From Stenotrophomonas sp. SAU14A_NAIMI4_8 (GTDB taxonomy: Bacteria > Pseudomonadota > Gammaproteobacteria > Xanthomonadales > Xanthomonadaceae), in the NCBI RefSeq assembly GCF_003086695.1, contig NZ_CP025999.1, forward strand, positions 918,820 to 982,819: a DNA stretch of 64,000 nucleotides, written 5' to 3'. Positions 28,474-37,814 of this stretch are shown piece after piece (the first letter of the stretch is position 1; every line of letters begins with the position of its first letter). The translations under genes and the position numbers were made by a program. The notes beneath the pieces are model-generated. The model was not told the DNA's origin and ran no database searches. It saw only the letters and a program-made list of their open reading frames with translations.

Positions 28474-29208
28474 ATGGGTCATAAAGTTCATCCGATTGGT
28501 ATCCGCCTGGGTATTTCCAAGGACTGGAACTCCAAGTGGTACGCCAACAAGGCCGAGTTCGCTGGTTACCTGGCAGCCGACCTGAAAGTGCGCGACATGC
28601 TGCGCAAGAAGCTGGCTCAGGCCGGCATCAGCAAGATCCTGATCGAGCGTCCGGCCAAGACCGCTCGCGTGACGATCCACACCGCCCGTCCGGGCGTGGT
28701 GATCGGCAAGCGCGGTGAGGACATCGAGAAGCTGCGCAAGGAAGTGAGCGAGATGATGGGCGTCCCGGCGCACATCAACGTCACCGAAGTGCGCAAGCCG
28801 GAACTGGACGCGCAGCTCGTTGCCGAGTCGATCGCCCAGCAGCTGGAGCGTCGCATCATGTTCCGCCGCGCAATGAAGCGCTCGGTCGGCAACGCGATGC
28901 GCCTGGGTGCCCTGGGCATCAAGGTCAACGTCGGCGGCCGCCTCAACGGTGCAGAAATCGCCCGTTCGGAGTGGTACCGCGAAGGCCGCGTGCCGCTGCA
29001 CACCCTGCGTGCCGACATCGACTATGGCTTCGCTGAAGCCAAGACGACCTACGGCATCATCGGCATCAAGGTCTGGATCTACAAGGGCGAAGTCTTCGAT
29101 TTCTCCCAGGTTGGCCAGGAAAAGCAGGACGACACCCCGTCGCGCAACGATCGTCACGATCGCGGCGACCGCGGTGACCGTCAGCGCCCGGCTCGTGAAG
29201 CGAGGTAA
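28474..29208 (+). CDS. rpsC: 30S ribosomal protein S3
   Basis: The 244-residue S3 lines the mRNA entry channel and has helicase-assisting basic residues. An N-terminal region ([13 protein letters not shown]) leads to a KH domain with [13 protein letters not shown] near 72-84, then the C-terminal domain. The last 20 or so residues form a charged Asp/Arg/His-rich tail ([18 protein letters not shown]) longer than in E. coli (233 residues). Confidence 0.98.
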   Translation: MGHKVHPIGIRLGISKDWNSKWYANKAEFAGYLAADLKVRDMLRKKLAQAGISKILIERPAKTARVTIHTARPGVVIGKRGEDIEKLRKEVSEMMGVPAHINVTEVRKPELDAQLVAESIAQQLERRIMFRRAMKRSVGNAMRLGALGIKVNVGGRLNGAEIARSEWYREGRVPLHTLRADIDYGFAEAKTTYGIIGIKVWIYKGEVFDFSQVGQEKQDDTPSRNDRHDRGDRGDRQRPAREAR

Positions 29209-29213
29209 CGACA

Positions 29214-29627
29214 ATGTTGCAACCCAAGCGAACCAAGTACCGCAAGGTACACAAGGGCCGTAACGAAGGCCTGAGCTGGAGCGCCAACGCTGTCAGCTTC
29301 GGCGAGTACGGTCTGAAAGCAACCGCCCACGGTCAGCTGACCGCGCGCCAGATCGAAGCGGCCCGCCGCTCGATCAGCCGCTACGTCAAGCGCGGCGGCA
29401 AGATGTGGATCCGTGTGTTCCCCGACAAGCCCATCACCAAGAAGCCCATCGAAGTTCGAATGGGTTCGGGTAAGGGCAACGTGGAATACTGGGTGGCCCA
29501 GATCCAGCCCGGCCGCATGATCTATGAAATCGAGGGTGTTACCGAAGAAGTGGCACGCGAGGCATTCCGCCTGGCAGCCGCCAAGCTCTCGGTCACCACC
29601 ACTTTCGTGACCCGGACGGTGCGCTGA
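29214..29627 (+). CDS. rplP: 50S ribosomal protein L16
   Basis: The 137-residue L16 contacts A-site tRNA and completes the peptidyl transferase centre. [17 protein letters not shown], the conserved SFGEYGLKA segment and [23 protein letters not shown] are all present. Its TGA stop shares bases with the rpmC ATG (TGATG), so the two are translationally coupled. Confidence 0.98.
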   Translation: MLQPKRTKYRKVHKGRNEGLSWSANAVSFGEYGLKATAHGQLTARQIEAARRSISRYVKRGGKMWIRVFPDKPITKKPIEVRMGSGKGNVEYWVAQIQPGRMIYEIEGVTEEVAREAFRLAAAKLSVTTTFVTRTVR

Positions 29628-29812
29628 TGGATATCAAAACTCTCCGTGAAAAGTCGGCTGACGAACTCAAGGCCCACCTGATCGACCTGCGTAAGGAACA
29701 GTTCTCTGTCCGTATGCAGCAGGTCACCGGCCAGCTGCCGAAGACCCACGACATCCGCCGGGTCCGTCGCGAGATTGCTCGCGTCAAGACCCTGCTCGGC
29801 AGCACGAAGTAA
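29627..29812 (+). CDS. rpmC: 50S ribosomal protein L29
   Basis: The 61-residue two-helix protein sits near the tunnel exit next to L23. [25 protein letters not shown] is the family signature. The start overlaps the rplP stop. A good AAGGA site for rpsQ overlaps its end. Confidence 0.96.
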
Positions 29813-29823
29813 GGATGGCCGCT

Positions 29824-30093
29824 ATGAGCGACAATACTGAAAACAAGGCGCTGCGCACGGTCGAAGGCCGTGTCGTCAGCAACAAGATGGACAAGACGGT
29901 TACCGTCCTGGTTGAGCGTCAGGTCAAGCACGCGCTGTACGGCAAGTACATCAAGCGCTCGACGAAGCTGCACGCCCACGATGCCGACAACGCCTGCAAG
30001 GAAGGCGATGTCGTCCGCGTGACCGAGATTGCTCCGATGTCCAAGACCAAGAACTGGCGCGTGGTGGAAGTCATCACGCGTGCGGCTGAATAA
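29824..30093 (+). CDS. rpsQ: 30S ribosomal protein S17
   Basis: The 89-residue S17 binds the 5' domain of 16S rRNA early in assembly. The motif [36 protein letters not shown] is typical. An in-frame ATG at 29815 overlaps the AAGGA site (29811-29815), so the ATG at 29824, 8 nt away, is the likely start. Confidence 0.96.
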
Positions 30094-30105
30094 GGAGTCT
30101 GAATC

Positions 30106-30474
30106 ATGATCCAGATGCAGAGCTACCTTGACGTCGCGGACAATTCGGGTGCCAAGCAGGTGATGTGCTTCAAGGTGCTGGGTGGTTCCAAGCGCCGTTA
30201 CGCCGGTATCGGCGACATCATCAAGGTCACCGTGAAGGATGCGATTCCGCGCGGCAAGGTCAAGAAGGGTGAAGTGTATGACGCCGTCGTGGTGCGTACC
30301 CGCAAGGGTGTGCGTCGCGCTGACGGCTCGCTGATCCGCTTCGACGGCAACGCTGCCGTTCTGCTGAACAACAAGCAGGAGCCGATCGGTACCCGTATCT
30401 TCGGGCCGGTGACCCGTGAACTTCGTTCGGAGAAGTTCATGAAGATCGTCTCGCTCGCTCCCGAAGTGCTGTGA
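30106..30474 (+). CDS. rplN: 50S ribosomal protein L14
   Basis: The 122-residue L14 forms an intersubunit bridge. It begins [21 protein letters not shown] and includes [22 protein letters not shown]. The S10 operon of enteric bacteria ends at rpsQ and spc begins here, but only 12 bp separate the genes and no promoter is visible, so both operons appear to be one transcript in this organism. Confidence 0.98.
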   Translation: MIQMQSYLDVADNSGAKQVMCFKVLGGSKRRYAGIGDIIKVTVKDAIPRGKVKKGEVYDAVVVRTRKGVRRADGSLIRFDGNAAVLLNNKQEPIGTRIFGPVTRELRSEKFMKIVSLAPEVL

Positions 30475-30490
30475 GCGACAGGAGATAATC

Positions 30491-30808
30491 ATGGCTAACC
30501 GTATCAAGAAGGGCGACCAGGTTGTCGTCAATGCCGGCAAGGACAAGGGCGAGCGTGGCGAAGTGCTTCGCGTCGACGGCGACCGCGTGGTCGTTGCCAA
30601 CGTGAACATCGTCAAGCGCCACACCAAGCCGAATCCGCAGGCAGGCGTTGCCGGCGGCGTGGTCGAGCGTGAAGCGTCGATCCATATCTCCAACGTGAAT
30701 GTGCTGAACCCGGCTTCGGGCAAGGGCGAACGCGTTGGCTTCAAGGTGCTGGAGGATGGACGCAAACTGCGTGTGTTCCGCTCCAGCGGTGAGGCGCTCG
30801 ACGCCTGA
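30491..30808 (+). CDS. rplX: 50S ribosomal protein L24
   Basis: The 105-residue L24 initiates 50S assembly and sits near the tunnel exit. The KOW motif [23 protein letters not shown] is at residues 5-27. It has a GGAGATA ribosome site and is followed closely by rplE. Confidence 0.97.
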   Translation: MANRIKKGDQVVVNAGKDKGERGEVLRVDGDRVVVANVNIVKRHTKPNPQAGVAGGVVEREASIHISNVNVLNPASGKGERVGFKVLEDGRKLRVFRSSGEALDA

Positions 30809-30819
30809 GGAATGTGAAG

Positions 30820-31362
30820 ATGACTTCCCGTCTCGAAAAGTTTTACAAGGAAGAAGTGGTGCCGGCGCTGATGAAGCAGTTCGGCTACACCAATCCGATG
30901 GAAGTGCCGAAGCTGGTCAAGGTCACCCTGAACATGGGTGTCGGCGAAGCGGCCACCAACAAGAAGATCCTGGAAAACGCCGTCGGCGACATGACCAAGA
31001 TTTCCGGCCAGAAGCCGGTTGTCACCAAGTCGCGTATCTCGGTTGCGTCGTTCAAGATCCGTGATGGTTGGCCGATTGGCTGCAAGACCACGCTGCGTCG
31101 CCACAAGATGTACGAGTTCCTGGATCGCCTGATCAACATCTCGCTGCCGCGCGTGCGCGACTTCCGTGGTGTTTCCGGTCGTTCCTTCGACGGTCGCGGC
31201 AACTTCAACATGGGTGTGAAGGAACAGATCATCTTCCCGGAAATCGACTTCGACGCTGTCGACGCGATCCGCGGCATGGATATCGCCATCACCACCACTG
31301 CGAAGACCGACGCGGAAGCGAAGGCGCTGCTGGCAGCGTTCAAGTTCCCGTTCCGTAACTGA
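30820..31362 (+). CDS. rplE: 50S ribosomal protein L5
   Basis: The 180-residue L5 binds 5S rRNA and contacts P-site t[13 protein letters not shown] and [18 protein letters not shown] and [18 protein letters not shown] are conserved. The ATG at 30820 was preferred to the GTG at 30814 because TGAGGA (30806-30811) is 8 nt from it but only 2 nt from the GTG. Confidence 0.97.
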   Translation: MTSRLEKFYKEEVVPALMKQFGYTNPMEVPKLVKVTLNMGVGEAATNKKILENAVGDMTKISGQKPVVTKSRISVASFKIRDGWPIGCKTTLRRHKMYEFLDRLINISLPRVRDFRGVSGRSFDGRGNFNMGVKEQIIFPEIDFDAVDAIRGMDIAITTTAKTDAEAKALLAAFKFPFRN

Positions 31363-31380
31363 TTCGTCGAGGATACCGAA

Positions 31381-31686
31381 ATGGCAAAGACCTCCATGGT
31401 CAACCGCGACATCAAGCGGGAAAAGCTGGCCAAGAAGTACGCCGACAAGCGTGCCGCTCTGAAGAAGATCGTCTCCTCGCTGGAGTCGAGCTACGAAGAG
31501 AAGATCGAAGCCGCAACCAAGCTGGCCAAGCTGCCGCGCGATTCGTCGCCGAGCCGCCAGCGCAACCGTTGCGAGCTGTCGGGCCGTCCGCGTGGCGTCT
31601 ACAGCAAGTTCGGCCTGGGCCGCAACAAGCTGCGTGAAGCCACCATGCGCGGCGACGTGCCGGGCCTGCGCAAGGCCAGCTGGTAA
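31381..31686 (+). CDS. rpsN: 30S ribosomal protein S14
   Basis: The 101-residue S14 is a 30S head protein. [27 protein letters not shown] is conserved. Only one Cys remains in that motif, so this is the long zinc-free form. The gene is followed by two hairpins and a 259-bp gap before rpsH, an unusual break in the spc operon. Confidence 0.97.
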   Translation: MAKTSMVNRDIKREKLAKKYADKRAALKKIVSSLESSYEEKIEAATKLAKLPRDSSPSRQRNRCELSGRPRGVYSKFGLGRNKLREATMRGDVPGLRKASW

Positions 31687-31706
31687 TCCCAGCCGGTCCT
31701 GCGACC

Positions 31707-31728
31707 AGGAACCCCTCCGGGGGTTCCT
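31707..31728 (+). terminator. First hairpin in the rpsN-rpsH gap
   Basis: AGGAACCCC (31707-31715) pairs with GGGGTTCCT (31720-31728) 21 bp past the rpsN stop. No T tract follows. Together with the stronger hairpin 50 bp on, it may slow or partly end transcription. Confidence 0.45.
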
Positions 31729-31775
31729 GAACAGGTCAGGGCAGGCATTCAGGCTTGCCCAAGCAAAAAAACCCG

Positions 31776-31803
31776 AAGAGCCCGGCGCAAGTCGGGCTCT
31801 TTT
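31776..31803. terminator. Bidirectional-type intrinsic terminator between rpsN and rpsH
   Basis: AAGAGCCCG (31776-31784) pairs with CGGGCTCTT (31793-31801), with TTTT on the right and an A7 run on the left (31765-31771). This is the best-formed intrinsic terminator in the ribosomal cluster, yet it lies inside the spc operon. Confidence 0.75.
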
Positions 31804-31807
31804 GGCG

Positions 31808-31813
31808 TATACT
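31808..31813 (+). promoter_or_regulatory. Possible -10 of an internal promoter before rpsH
   Basis: TATACT lies 5 bp after the terminator T run. No good -35 is found at 16-18 bp. It would restart transcription for rpsH onward with a leader of about 125 nt (to 31945), which contains GTAGGCCATTGGCCTGCC near 31850 as a small stem. Confidence 0.4.
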
Positions 31814-31945
31814 CCCGCGTCTTGCCCTGCGCGAGCGGGGTTGTAGGGGTAGGCCATTGGCCTGCCGCAAGAAGGGACCTGGCCCGTTTCCAGGAGACAA
31901 CAGATTTTCGCGAAAGCGGATATCGGTGCACTCAAAGGTACTCAT

Positions 31946-32344
31946 ATGAGCATGACTGATCCCATCGCCGACCTGCTGGTCCGCATCAAGAATGCGGCCG
32001 CGGTTGGCAAGCAGACGGTGAAAGCCCCGTCGTCCAAGATCAAGGTTGCGATCGCCCAGGTCCTGAAGGACGAGGGTTACATCACCGACCTGCGCGTGAC
32101 CCAGCTGGAAAACAACAAGTCCGAGCTGGAAATCGTGCTGAAGTATTTCGAAGGCAAGCCGGTCATCGCGACCCTGAAGCGCTTCTCGCGTTCGGGCCTG
32201 CGCCAGTACCGCGGCAAGAGCGAACTGCCGAAGGTCATGAACGGCCTGGGTATCTCCATCATTTCCACCTCCAAGGGCATCATGACTGATGCGCAGGCGC
32301 GCCAGCTGGGCGTCGGCGGCGAAGTCCTGTGCTTCGTGGCCTAA
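31946..32344 (+). CDS. rpsH: 30S ribosomal protein S8
   Basis: The 132-residue S8 binds the central domain of 16S rRNA and represses the spc operon in enteric bacteria. [17 protein letters not shown] and the C-terminal [26 protein letters not shown] are diagnostic. It follows the terminator-containing gap, so it may be expressed separately from the upstream genes. Confidence 0.98.
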   Translation: MSMTDPIADLLVRIKNAAAVGKQTVKAPSSKIKVAIAQVLKDEGYITDLRVTQLENNKSELEIVLKYFEGKPVIATLKRFSRSGLRQYRGKSELPKVMNGLGISIISTSKGIMTDAQARQLGVGGEVLCFVA

Positions 32345-32362
32345 GGCGAGAGGAGTAAGAAT

Positions 32363-32887
32363 ATGTCCCGCGTAGCCAAGAAGCCCGTCGACCTGGGTAA
32401 GGTTGAACTGAACGTCCAGTCCGAATCCGTCACCGTCAAGGGCCCGAAGGGCACCCTGTCGCTGCCGAAGCCGGCCGGCATTGCCATCAACGTCGAGAAC
32501 GGCGTTGCCACCCTGAGCACCGAGAATGCGGATCTGATCCCGCTGACCGGTACCGTCCGCGCCATCCTGTCCAACATGGTCAAGGGTGTTTCCGAAGGCT
32601 TCGAGCGCAAGCTGGAGCTGGTCGGCGTGGGTTACCGTGCTGCCATGCAGGGCAAGGACCTGAGCCTGTCGCTCGGTTTCTCGCACCCGGTGGTGTTCGT
32701 TGCTCCGGAAGGCATCACCATCACCACCCCGACCCAGACCGAGATCCTGGTCCAGGGCGCCGACAAGCAGGTCGTTGGTGAAGTTGCCGCCAAGATCCGT
32801 GCGTTCCGCAAGCCGGAACCGTACAAGGGCAAGGGCGTGAAGTACTCCGACGAAGTCATCATCCGTAAGGAAGCCAAGAAGGCCTAA
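32363..32887 (+). CDS. rplF: 50S ribosomal protein L6
   Basis: The 174-residue L6 supports the factor-binding site near the sarcin-ricin loop. [12 protein letters not shown] opens the protein and [24 protein letters not shown] closes it. It has an AGAGGAG site. A 56-bp gap precedes rplR. Confidence 0.98.
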   Translation: MSRVAKKPVDLGKVELNVQSESVTVKGPKGTLSLPKPAGIAINVENGVATLSTENADLIPLTGTVRAILSNMVKGVSEGFERKLELVGVGYRAAMQGKDLSLSLGFSHPVVFVAPEGITITTPTQTEILVQGADKQVVGEVAAKIRAFRKPEPYKGKGVKYSDEVIIRKEAKKA

Positions 32888-32943
32888 GCGCGAGTCCCTC
32901 ACCAGGGAAAAGCCTGACCTTCAGCTTTCAAGGAAAACACATC

Positions 32944-33297
32944 ATGAACAAGAACATCGCCCGCCTGCGTCGCGCCAAGTCGACCCGTGCTCACATCCGC
33001 GAGCTGGGTGTGGCCCGTCTGTCGGTGCTGCGCACCGGCCAGCACCTGTACGCACAGGTCTTCACCGCCGACGGCTCCAAGGTGCTGGCTGCTGCCAACA
33101 CCACCCAGGCCGACGTCAAGGACGGCCTGAAGAACGGCAAGAACGCCGACGCCGCTGCCAAGGTTGGCCGCATCGTTGCCGAGCGCGCCAAGGCCGCTGG
33201 CATCGAGAAGGTTGCCTTCGATCGTTCGGGTTACCGTTACCACGGCCGCATCAAGGCCCTGGCTGACGCCGCCCGCGAAGCCGGCCTGCAGTTCTAA
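32944..33297 (+). CDS. rplR: 50S ribosomal protein L18
   Basis: The 117-residue L18 carries 5S rRNA into the large subunit. [32 protein letters not shown] and the C-terminal [24 protein letters not shown] are typical. A 160-bp gap with hairpins follows before rpsE. Confidence 0.97.
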   Translation: MNKNIARLRRAKSTRAHIRELGVARLSVLRTGQHLYAQVFTADGSKVLAAANTTQADVKDGLKNGKNADAAAKVGRIVAERAKAAGIEKVAFDRSGYRYHGRIKALADAAREAGLQF

Positions 33298-33339
33298 AAG
33301 GTCAGGGCAGGGGGCGTTCGTCTCCTGCCCGCCTGCTCG

Positions 33340-33362
33340 CCAGCCTGAGCGAGGCTGGACGG
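33340..33362 (+). promoter_or_regulatory. Hairpin in the rplR-rpsE gap
   Basis: CCAGCCT and AGGCTGG pair around GAGCG; upstream, GGGCAG/CTGCCC (about 33304-33331) can form a second stem. The 160-bp gap between these two genes is longer than usual in spc operons. No promoter is evident. Confidence 0.4.
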
Positions 33363-33457
33363 CGCCGTTCTTCTGCAGCGGCCCACCGGAACAACGCGGT
33401 ACTCCACAACCATAAGCGGCCCCGAGCCGTACATACCCAAACAACCAAGGAATCAAG

Positions 33458-34000
33458 ATGGCAGAAGAACGTCAGCAGCGGGGTCGCGATCGCGACCGCA
33501 ACCGCGAAGAGAAAGTCGACGACGGCATGATCGAAAAGCTGGTCGCGGTCAACCGCGTCAGCAAGACCGTCAAGGGCGGTCGCCAGTTCACCTTCACCGC
33601 CCTGACCGTGGTCGGCGACGGCGAAGGCAAGGTCGGTTTCGGCTATGGCAAGGCGCGCGAAGTGCCGGTCGCCATCCAGAAGTCGATGGAACAGGCTCGC
33701 AAGAACCTGGTCAGCGTTGACCTGAACAACGGCACCCTGTGGCACACCATCAAGGATGGCCACGGCGCTGCACGCGTGTTCATGCAGCCGGCTTCGGAAG
33801 GTACGGGCGTCATCGCCGGCGGTGCCATGCGCGCTGTGCTGGAAGCGGTGGGCGTGAAGAACGTGCTGGCCAAGGCCACCGGTTCGCGCAACCCGATCAA
33901 CCTGGTGCGTGCCACCGTGAAGGGCCTGACTGCAGCGCAGTCGCCGGCTCGCATCGCGGCCAAGCGCGGCAAGAAGGTGGAGGAACTCAACCATGGCTAA
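33458..34000 (+). CDS. rpsE: 30S ribosomal protein S5
   Basis: The 180-residue S5 affects decoding fidelity and lies at the mRNA entry. A basic N-terminal extension ([21 protein letters not shown]) precedes the conserved [25 protein letters not shown] and [16 protein letters not shown]. It is longer than the E. coli protein (167). Its end overlaps rpmD by 8 bp. Confidence 0.97.
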
Positions 34001-34184
34001 TGAGTCCAACAAGACTGTGAAGGTGCGCCTGGTGCGCGGCCTGCGTGGTGCTCAGTCGCGTCACCGCCTGTCGGTGCGTGCTCTGGGTCTGAACAAGCTC
34101 AACGATGTGCGTGAACTGAAGGACAGCCCGCAGGTTCGCGGTCTGATCAACACCGTTCACTACCTCGTCAAGGTTGAGGAGTAA
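33993..34184 (+). CDS. rpmD: 50S ribosomal protein L30
   Basis: The 63-residue protein has the L30 signature [29 protein letters not shown]. The ATG lies inside the end of rpsE (ATGGCTAA), so translation is probably coupled. A GGAGGA site precedes it. Confidence 0.96.
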
Positions 34185-34190
34185 TCGATC

Positions 34191-34634
34191 ATGACTCTGC
34201 GTCTCAATGAACTGAGCCCGGCACCGGGCGCCCGCACCGAGCGCACCCGCGTCGGTCGCGGTATCGGCTCGGGCCTGGGCAAGACTGCCGGCCGCGGCCA
34301 CAAGGGTTCGTTCGCCCGTAAGGGTGGCGGCAAGATCAAGGCTGGCTTCGAAGGCGGCCAGACCCCCATGCAGCGTCGTCTGCCGAAGATCGGCTTCCGT
34401 TCGCCGATCGCCAAGGACACCGCTGAAGTGCTGCTGTACGCGCTGGACAAGCTGCCGGCCGGTGAGATCGACTTCGCCGCCCTGCGTGCTGCCAAGCTGG
34501 TCCCGAGCACTGCCAAGAAGGCCAAGGTCGTCGTCAAGGGCGAAGTGACCAAGGCGTTCACCCTGAAGGGTATTGCTGCCACGGCTGGTGCCAAGGCCGC
34601 GATCGAAGCTGCCGGCGGCAGCGTAACGGAGTAA
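34191..34634 (+). CDS. rplO: 50S ribosomal protein L15
   Basis: The 147-residue late-assembly protein has the Gly/Arg-rich N-terminal arm ([20 protein letters not shown]) and the conserved [18 protein letters not shown]. It sits 6 bp after rpmD and 7 bp before secY, the standard order. Confidence 0.98.
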   Translation: MTLRLNELSPAPGARTERTRVGRGIGSGLGKTAGRGHKGSFARKGGGKIKAGFEGGQTPMQRRLPKIGFRSPIAKDTAEVLLYALDKLPAGEIDFAALRAAKLVPSTAKKAKVVVKGEVTKAFTLKGIAATAGAKAAIEAAGGSVTE

Positions 34635-34641
34635 GAAAATC

Positions 34642-36009
34642 ATGGCGCAAGCTGGCATCGGTAACCTCGCGGGCGGAATGGGCAAGTTCACTGAACTTCG
34701 CCAACGTTTGCTGTTCGTCGTCGGGGCTTTGATCGTCTATCGCATTGGCTGCTACGTGCCGGTGCCGGGCGTCAATCCCGATGCCATGCTTGCCATGATG
34801 CAACAGCAGGGCGGCGGCATCGTGGACATGTTCAACATGTTCTCGGGCGGCGCCCTGCACCGTTTCAGCATCTTCGCGCTGAACGTGATGCCGTACATTT
34901 CGGCATCGATCGTGATGCAGCTGGCCGTCCACATCTTCCCCGCGCTGAAGGCGATGCAGAAGGAAGGTGAGTCCGGCCGCCGCAAGATCACCCAGTATTC
35001 GCGCATCGGCGCCGTGCTGCTGGCAGTGGTGCAGGGCGGTTCGATCGCCCTGGCCCTGCAGGGCCAGGTCTCGCCGTCGGGCGCTCCGGTCGTCTACGCA
35101 CCGGGCATGGGCTTCGTGCTCACCGCCGTGATCGCGCTGACCGCCGGCACCATGTTCCTGATGTGGGTCGGTGAGCAGGTGACCGAGCGCGGCATCGGCA
35201 ACGGCGTGTCGCTGATCATCTTCGCCGGCATCGTGGCCGGCCTGCCGACCGCGGTCATCCATACCTTCGATGCCTACCGCGACGGCAACATCCAGTTCAT
35301 CCAGCTGCTGCTGATCGCCATCGTGGTGCTGGCCTTCACCTTCTTCGTGGTGTTCGTCGAACGCGGCCAGCGCCGCATCACGGTGAACTACGCACGTCGC
35401 CAGGGCGGCCGCAACGCGTACATGAACCAGACCTCGTTCCTGCCGCTGAAGCTGAACATGGCGGGCGTGATCCCGGCCATCTTCGCCTCCAGCCTGCTGG
35501 CCTTCCCGGCTACGCTGACCATGTGGGCCGGCCAGGCCGCCAACCAGAGCACCTTTGGCCAGATCCTGCAGAAGGTCGCCAATGCCCTGGGCCCGGGCGA
35601 GCCGCTGCACATGATCGTGTTCGCTGCGCTGATCACCGGCTTTGCGTTCTTCTATACCGCGCTGGTGTTCAACTCGCAGGAAACCGCCGACAACCTGAAG
35701 AAGTCGGGTGCGCTGATTCCGGGCATCCGTCCGGGCAAGGCCACCGCCGACTACATCGACGGCGTGCTGACCCGCCTGACCGCAGCCGGTTCGGCTTACC
35801 TGGTGATCGTCTGCCTGCTGCCGGAACTGATGCGCACGCAGCTGAATGCCTCGTTCTACTTCGGTGGTACTTCGCTGCTGATCGTGGTGGTGGTGGTGAT
35901 GGACTTCATCGCCCAGGTGCAGGCGCACCTGATGTCGCACCAGTACGAGAGCCTGCTGAAGAAGGCCAACCTGAAGGGCGGCAACCGCGGCGGCTTTGCT
36001 CGCGGCTGA
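34642..36009 (+). CDS. secY: Preprotein translocase subunit SecY
   Basis: The 455-residue inner membrane channel of the Sec pathway has ten hydrophobic segments. [27 protein letters not shown] opens TM1, and the [27 protein letters not shown] plug region and the cytoplasmic [14 protein letters not shown] loop that contacts SecA are visible. It ends with a basic Gly-rich tail. A promoter overlaps its final codons, and rpmJ is not found after it. Confidence 0.98.
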   Translation: MAQAGIGNLAGGMGKFTELRQRLLFVVGALIVYRIGCYVPVPGVNPDAMLAMMQQQGGGIVDMFNMFSGGALHRFSIFALNVMPYISASIVMQLAVHIFPALKAMQKEGESGRRKITQYSRIGAVLLAVVQGGSIALALQGQVSPSGAPVVYAPGMGFVLTAVIALTAGTMFLMWVGEQVTERGIGNGVSLIIFAGIVAGLPTAVIHTFDAYRDGNIQFIQLLLIAIVVLAFTFFVVFVERGQRRITVNYARRQGGRNAYMNQTSFLPLKLNMAGVIPAIFASSLLAFPATLTMWAGQAANQSTFGQILQKVANALGPGEPLHMIVFAALITGFAFFYTALVFNSQETADNLKKSGALIPGIRPGKATADYIDGVLTRLTAAGSAYLVIVCLLPELMRTQLNASFYFGGTSLLIVVVVVMDFIAQVQAHLMSHQYESLLKKANLKGGNRGGFARG

Positions 36010-36024
36010 TCAGCCTGTTATACT
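35996..36024 (+). promoter_or_regulatory. Promoter at the end of secY (secY-rpsM leader)
   Basis: TTGCTC (35996-36001, inside secY) is 17 bp from TATACT (36019-36024), preceded by TGT to make an extended -10. Transcription would start near 36031 and run through a folded 320-nt stretch into rpsM. Confidence 0.68.
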
Positions 36025-36030
36025 TTCGTC

Positions 36031-36350
36031 TTCCTGACGTGATGGTCCCTCCGCTTCGCGGACTCCGGCCACACAAACGAAGGGCGGCCCCCGCAGCGGT
36101 TCCGGGTGGGGGTGTGATGAGGTGGTCCCGCGCAGGAGTAGCGCGGGCGGCCCCGGAGGAAACTCCAGGTCCAACCCCATCCGGCGCCGGAGCCTGGGCA
36201 CACTCCCCAGGCCGGGTTCATGAAACCAATGGTTTCACGGGCTTCCATGTAAACCGGAACCTTGTTAGTATCGCTAGTTCACTTTTTTGATCCATCCTGC
36301 CGGATTGGCGCGCCTACGGTGCGCTGTCGGCCATCACTCAGCTGGAGAAC
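36031..36350 (+). ncRNA. Structured leader or small RNA between secY and rpsM
   Basis: This 320-nt GC-rich stretch has no gene. It can form a three-way junction: an outer stem TGGGG/CCCCA (36107-36111 with 36175-36179) enclosing CCCGCGC/GCGCGGG (36127-36147) and GGAG-GAAA-CTCC (36155-36166, a GNRA-type loop). Further hairpins follow at 36192-36212 (GCCTGGG/CCCAGGC) and 36221-36237 (TGAAACC/GGTTTCA). It has its own upstream promoter. It may be an alpha-operon control leader or a separate small RNA; it does not match RNase P, tmRNA, SRP or 6S RNA by eye. Confidence 0.45.
36243..36271 (+). promoter_or_regulatory. Second possible promoter before rpsM
   Basis: TTCCAT (36243-36248) and TAGTAT (36266-36271) are 17 bp apart and would give a leader of about 80 nt. 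It lies just after the structured block, so transcripts from here would lack it. Confidence 0.5.
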
Positions 36351-36356
36351 CGCGTC

Positions 36357-36713
36357 ATGGCGCGTATTGCAGGCGTCAACCTGCCAGCCCAGAAGCACGT
36401 CTGGGTCGGGTTGCAAAGCATTTACGGCATCGGCCGTACCCGTTCGAAGAAGGTCTGCGAAGTCGCAGGCGTTGCTTCGACCACCAAGATCCGCGATCTG
36501 TCGGAGCCGGAAATCGAGCGCCTGCGCGCCGAAGTCGGCAAGTACATCGTGGAAGGCGATCTGCGCCGTGAGATCGGTATCGCGATCAAGCGCCTGATGG
36601 ACCTGGGCTGCTACCGCGGCCTGCGTCACCGTCGTGGCCTCCCGCTGCGTGGCCAGCGCACCCGTACCAACGCCCGCACCCGCAAGGGTCCGCGCAAGGC
36701 GATCAGGAAGTAA
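36357..36713 (+). CDS. rpsM: 30S ribosomal protein S13
   Basis: The 118-residue S13 bridges the subunits from the 30S head. [20 protein letters not shown] starts the protein and [25 protein letters not shown] ends it. It is first gene of the alpha operon here and has GGAGAACC upstream. In E. coli S4 represses translation at this start. Confidence 0.98.
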   Translation: MARIAGVNLPAQKHVWVGLQSIYGIGRTRSKKVCEVAGVASTTKIRDLSEPEIERLRAEVGKYIVEGDLRREIGIAIKRLMDLGCYRGLRHRRGLPLRGQRTRTNARTRKGPRKAIRK

Positions 36714-36724
36714 GGGACTGACAA

Positions 36725-37114
36725 ATGGCTAAGCCCGCTGCTAAGACCAAGAAGAAGATCAAGCGCGTCATCACTGATGGCGTTGCCCACGTCCACGCTT
36801 CGTTCAACAACACCATCGTGACCATCACCGACCGCCAGGGCAACGCTCTGTCGTGGGCGACCTCCGGTGGCGCTGGCTTCCGCGGTTCGCGCAAGTCGAC
36901 CCCGTTCGCAGCCCAGGTGGCTGCCGAAAAGGCCGGTCGTGCTGCGCTGGACTACGGCGTGAAGTCGCTGGAAGTCCGCATCAAGGGCCCGGGTCCGGGC
37001 CGTGAGTCGGCCGTGCGTTCGTTGAACAACGTCGGCTACAAGATCACCAACATCATCGACGTGACGCCTATCCCGCACAACGGGTGCCGTCCGCCGAAGA
37101 AGCGTCGCGTCTAA
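36725..37114 (+). CDS. rpsK: 30S ribosomal protein S11
   Basis: The 129-residue platform protein has [19 protein letters not shown] and the C-terminal [16 protein letters not shown], including the Asn-Gly known to form isoaspartate in E. coli S11. It is 11 bp after rpsM and 15 bp before rpsD. Confidence 0.98.
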   Translation: MAKPAAKTKKKIKRVITDGVAHVHASFNNTIVTITDRQGNALSWATSGGAGFRGSRKSTPFAAQVAAEKAGRAALDYGVKSLEVRIKGPGPGRESAVRSLNNVGYKITNIIDVTPIPHNGCRPPKKRRV

Positions 37115-37129
37115 AGGGAGCGATAAGAA

Positions 37130-37759
37130 ATGGCTCGTTATATCGGTCCTACCTGTAAGCTCGCCCGTCGCGAAGGCGCCGACCTGTCCCTGAAGAGCCC
37201 GGCGCGTGCGCTGGACTCCAAGTGCAAGCTGGAGCAGAAGCCCGGCCAGCACGGCGCCACTGCCCGTAAGGGCAAGCTGTCCGACTACGCCACCCAGCTG
37301 CGTGAAAAGCAGAAGGTCAAGCGTATCTACGGCCTGCTGGAGCGTCAGTTCCGCAACTACTACAAGAAGGCCTCGACCAAGAAGGGCAACACCGGCGAGA
37401 ACCTGCTGCAGCTGCTGGAAACCCGCCTGGACAACGTCGTCTACCGCATGGGCTTCGCCGTGACCCGTCCGGCTGCCCGTCAGCTGGTGTCGCACCGCGG
37501 CGTCACCGTGAACGGCAAGTCGGTCAACCTGGCTTCGTACCAGGTCAAGGCTGGCGACGCCATCGCTCTGTCGGAAAAGGCTGCCAAGCAGCTGCGCGTC
37601 CAGGAAGCCCTGACCGTCGCCGCCCAGCATGACCTGAGCCCGTCGTGGGTCGAAGTGGATTCCGGTAAGTTCACCGGCATCTTCAAGGCTGTTCCGGATC
37701 GTTCGGACCTGCCTGCGGACATCAACGAAGCGCTGATCGTCGAGCTGTATTCGAAGTAA
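37130..37759 (+). CDS. rpsD: 30S ribosomal protein S4
   Basis: The 209-residue S4 is a primary 16S-binding protein and alpha-operon repressor in enteric bacteria. An S4 RNA-binding domain ([34 protein letters not shown]) covers about residues 98-135. [16 protein letters not shown] opens it. A short hairpin-containing gap separates it from rpoA. Confidence 0.98.
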   Translation: MARYIGPTCKLARREGADLSLKSPARALDSKCKLEQKPGQHGATARKGKLSDYATQLREKQKVKRIYGLLERQFRNYYKKASTKKGNTGENLLQLLETRLDNVVYRMGFAVTRPAARQLVSHRGVTVNGKSVNLASYQVKAGDAIALSEKAAKQLRVQEALTVAAQHDLSPSWVEVDSGKFTGIFKAVPDRSDLPADINEALIVELYSK

Positions 37760-37814
37760 TTCACATTGGAGAGCCCCCGGCGACGGCCGGGGGTTCACTA
37801 GGAGAACCCGCAAC

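Noticed and set aside
36031..36350. RNase P RNA, because GAGGAAACTCC resembles the conserved GAGGAAAGUCC
   Set aside because: The opposite conserved strand (ACAGAA...) is absent, the length before rpsM is too short, and the segment is better explained as a GAAA-capped hairpin. tmRNA, SRP and 6S signatures are also missing.
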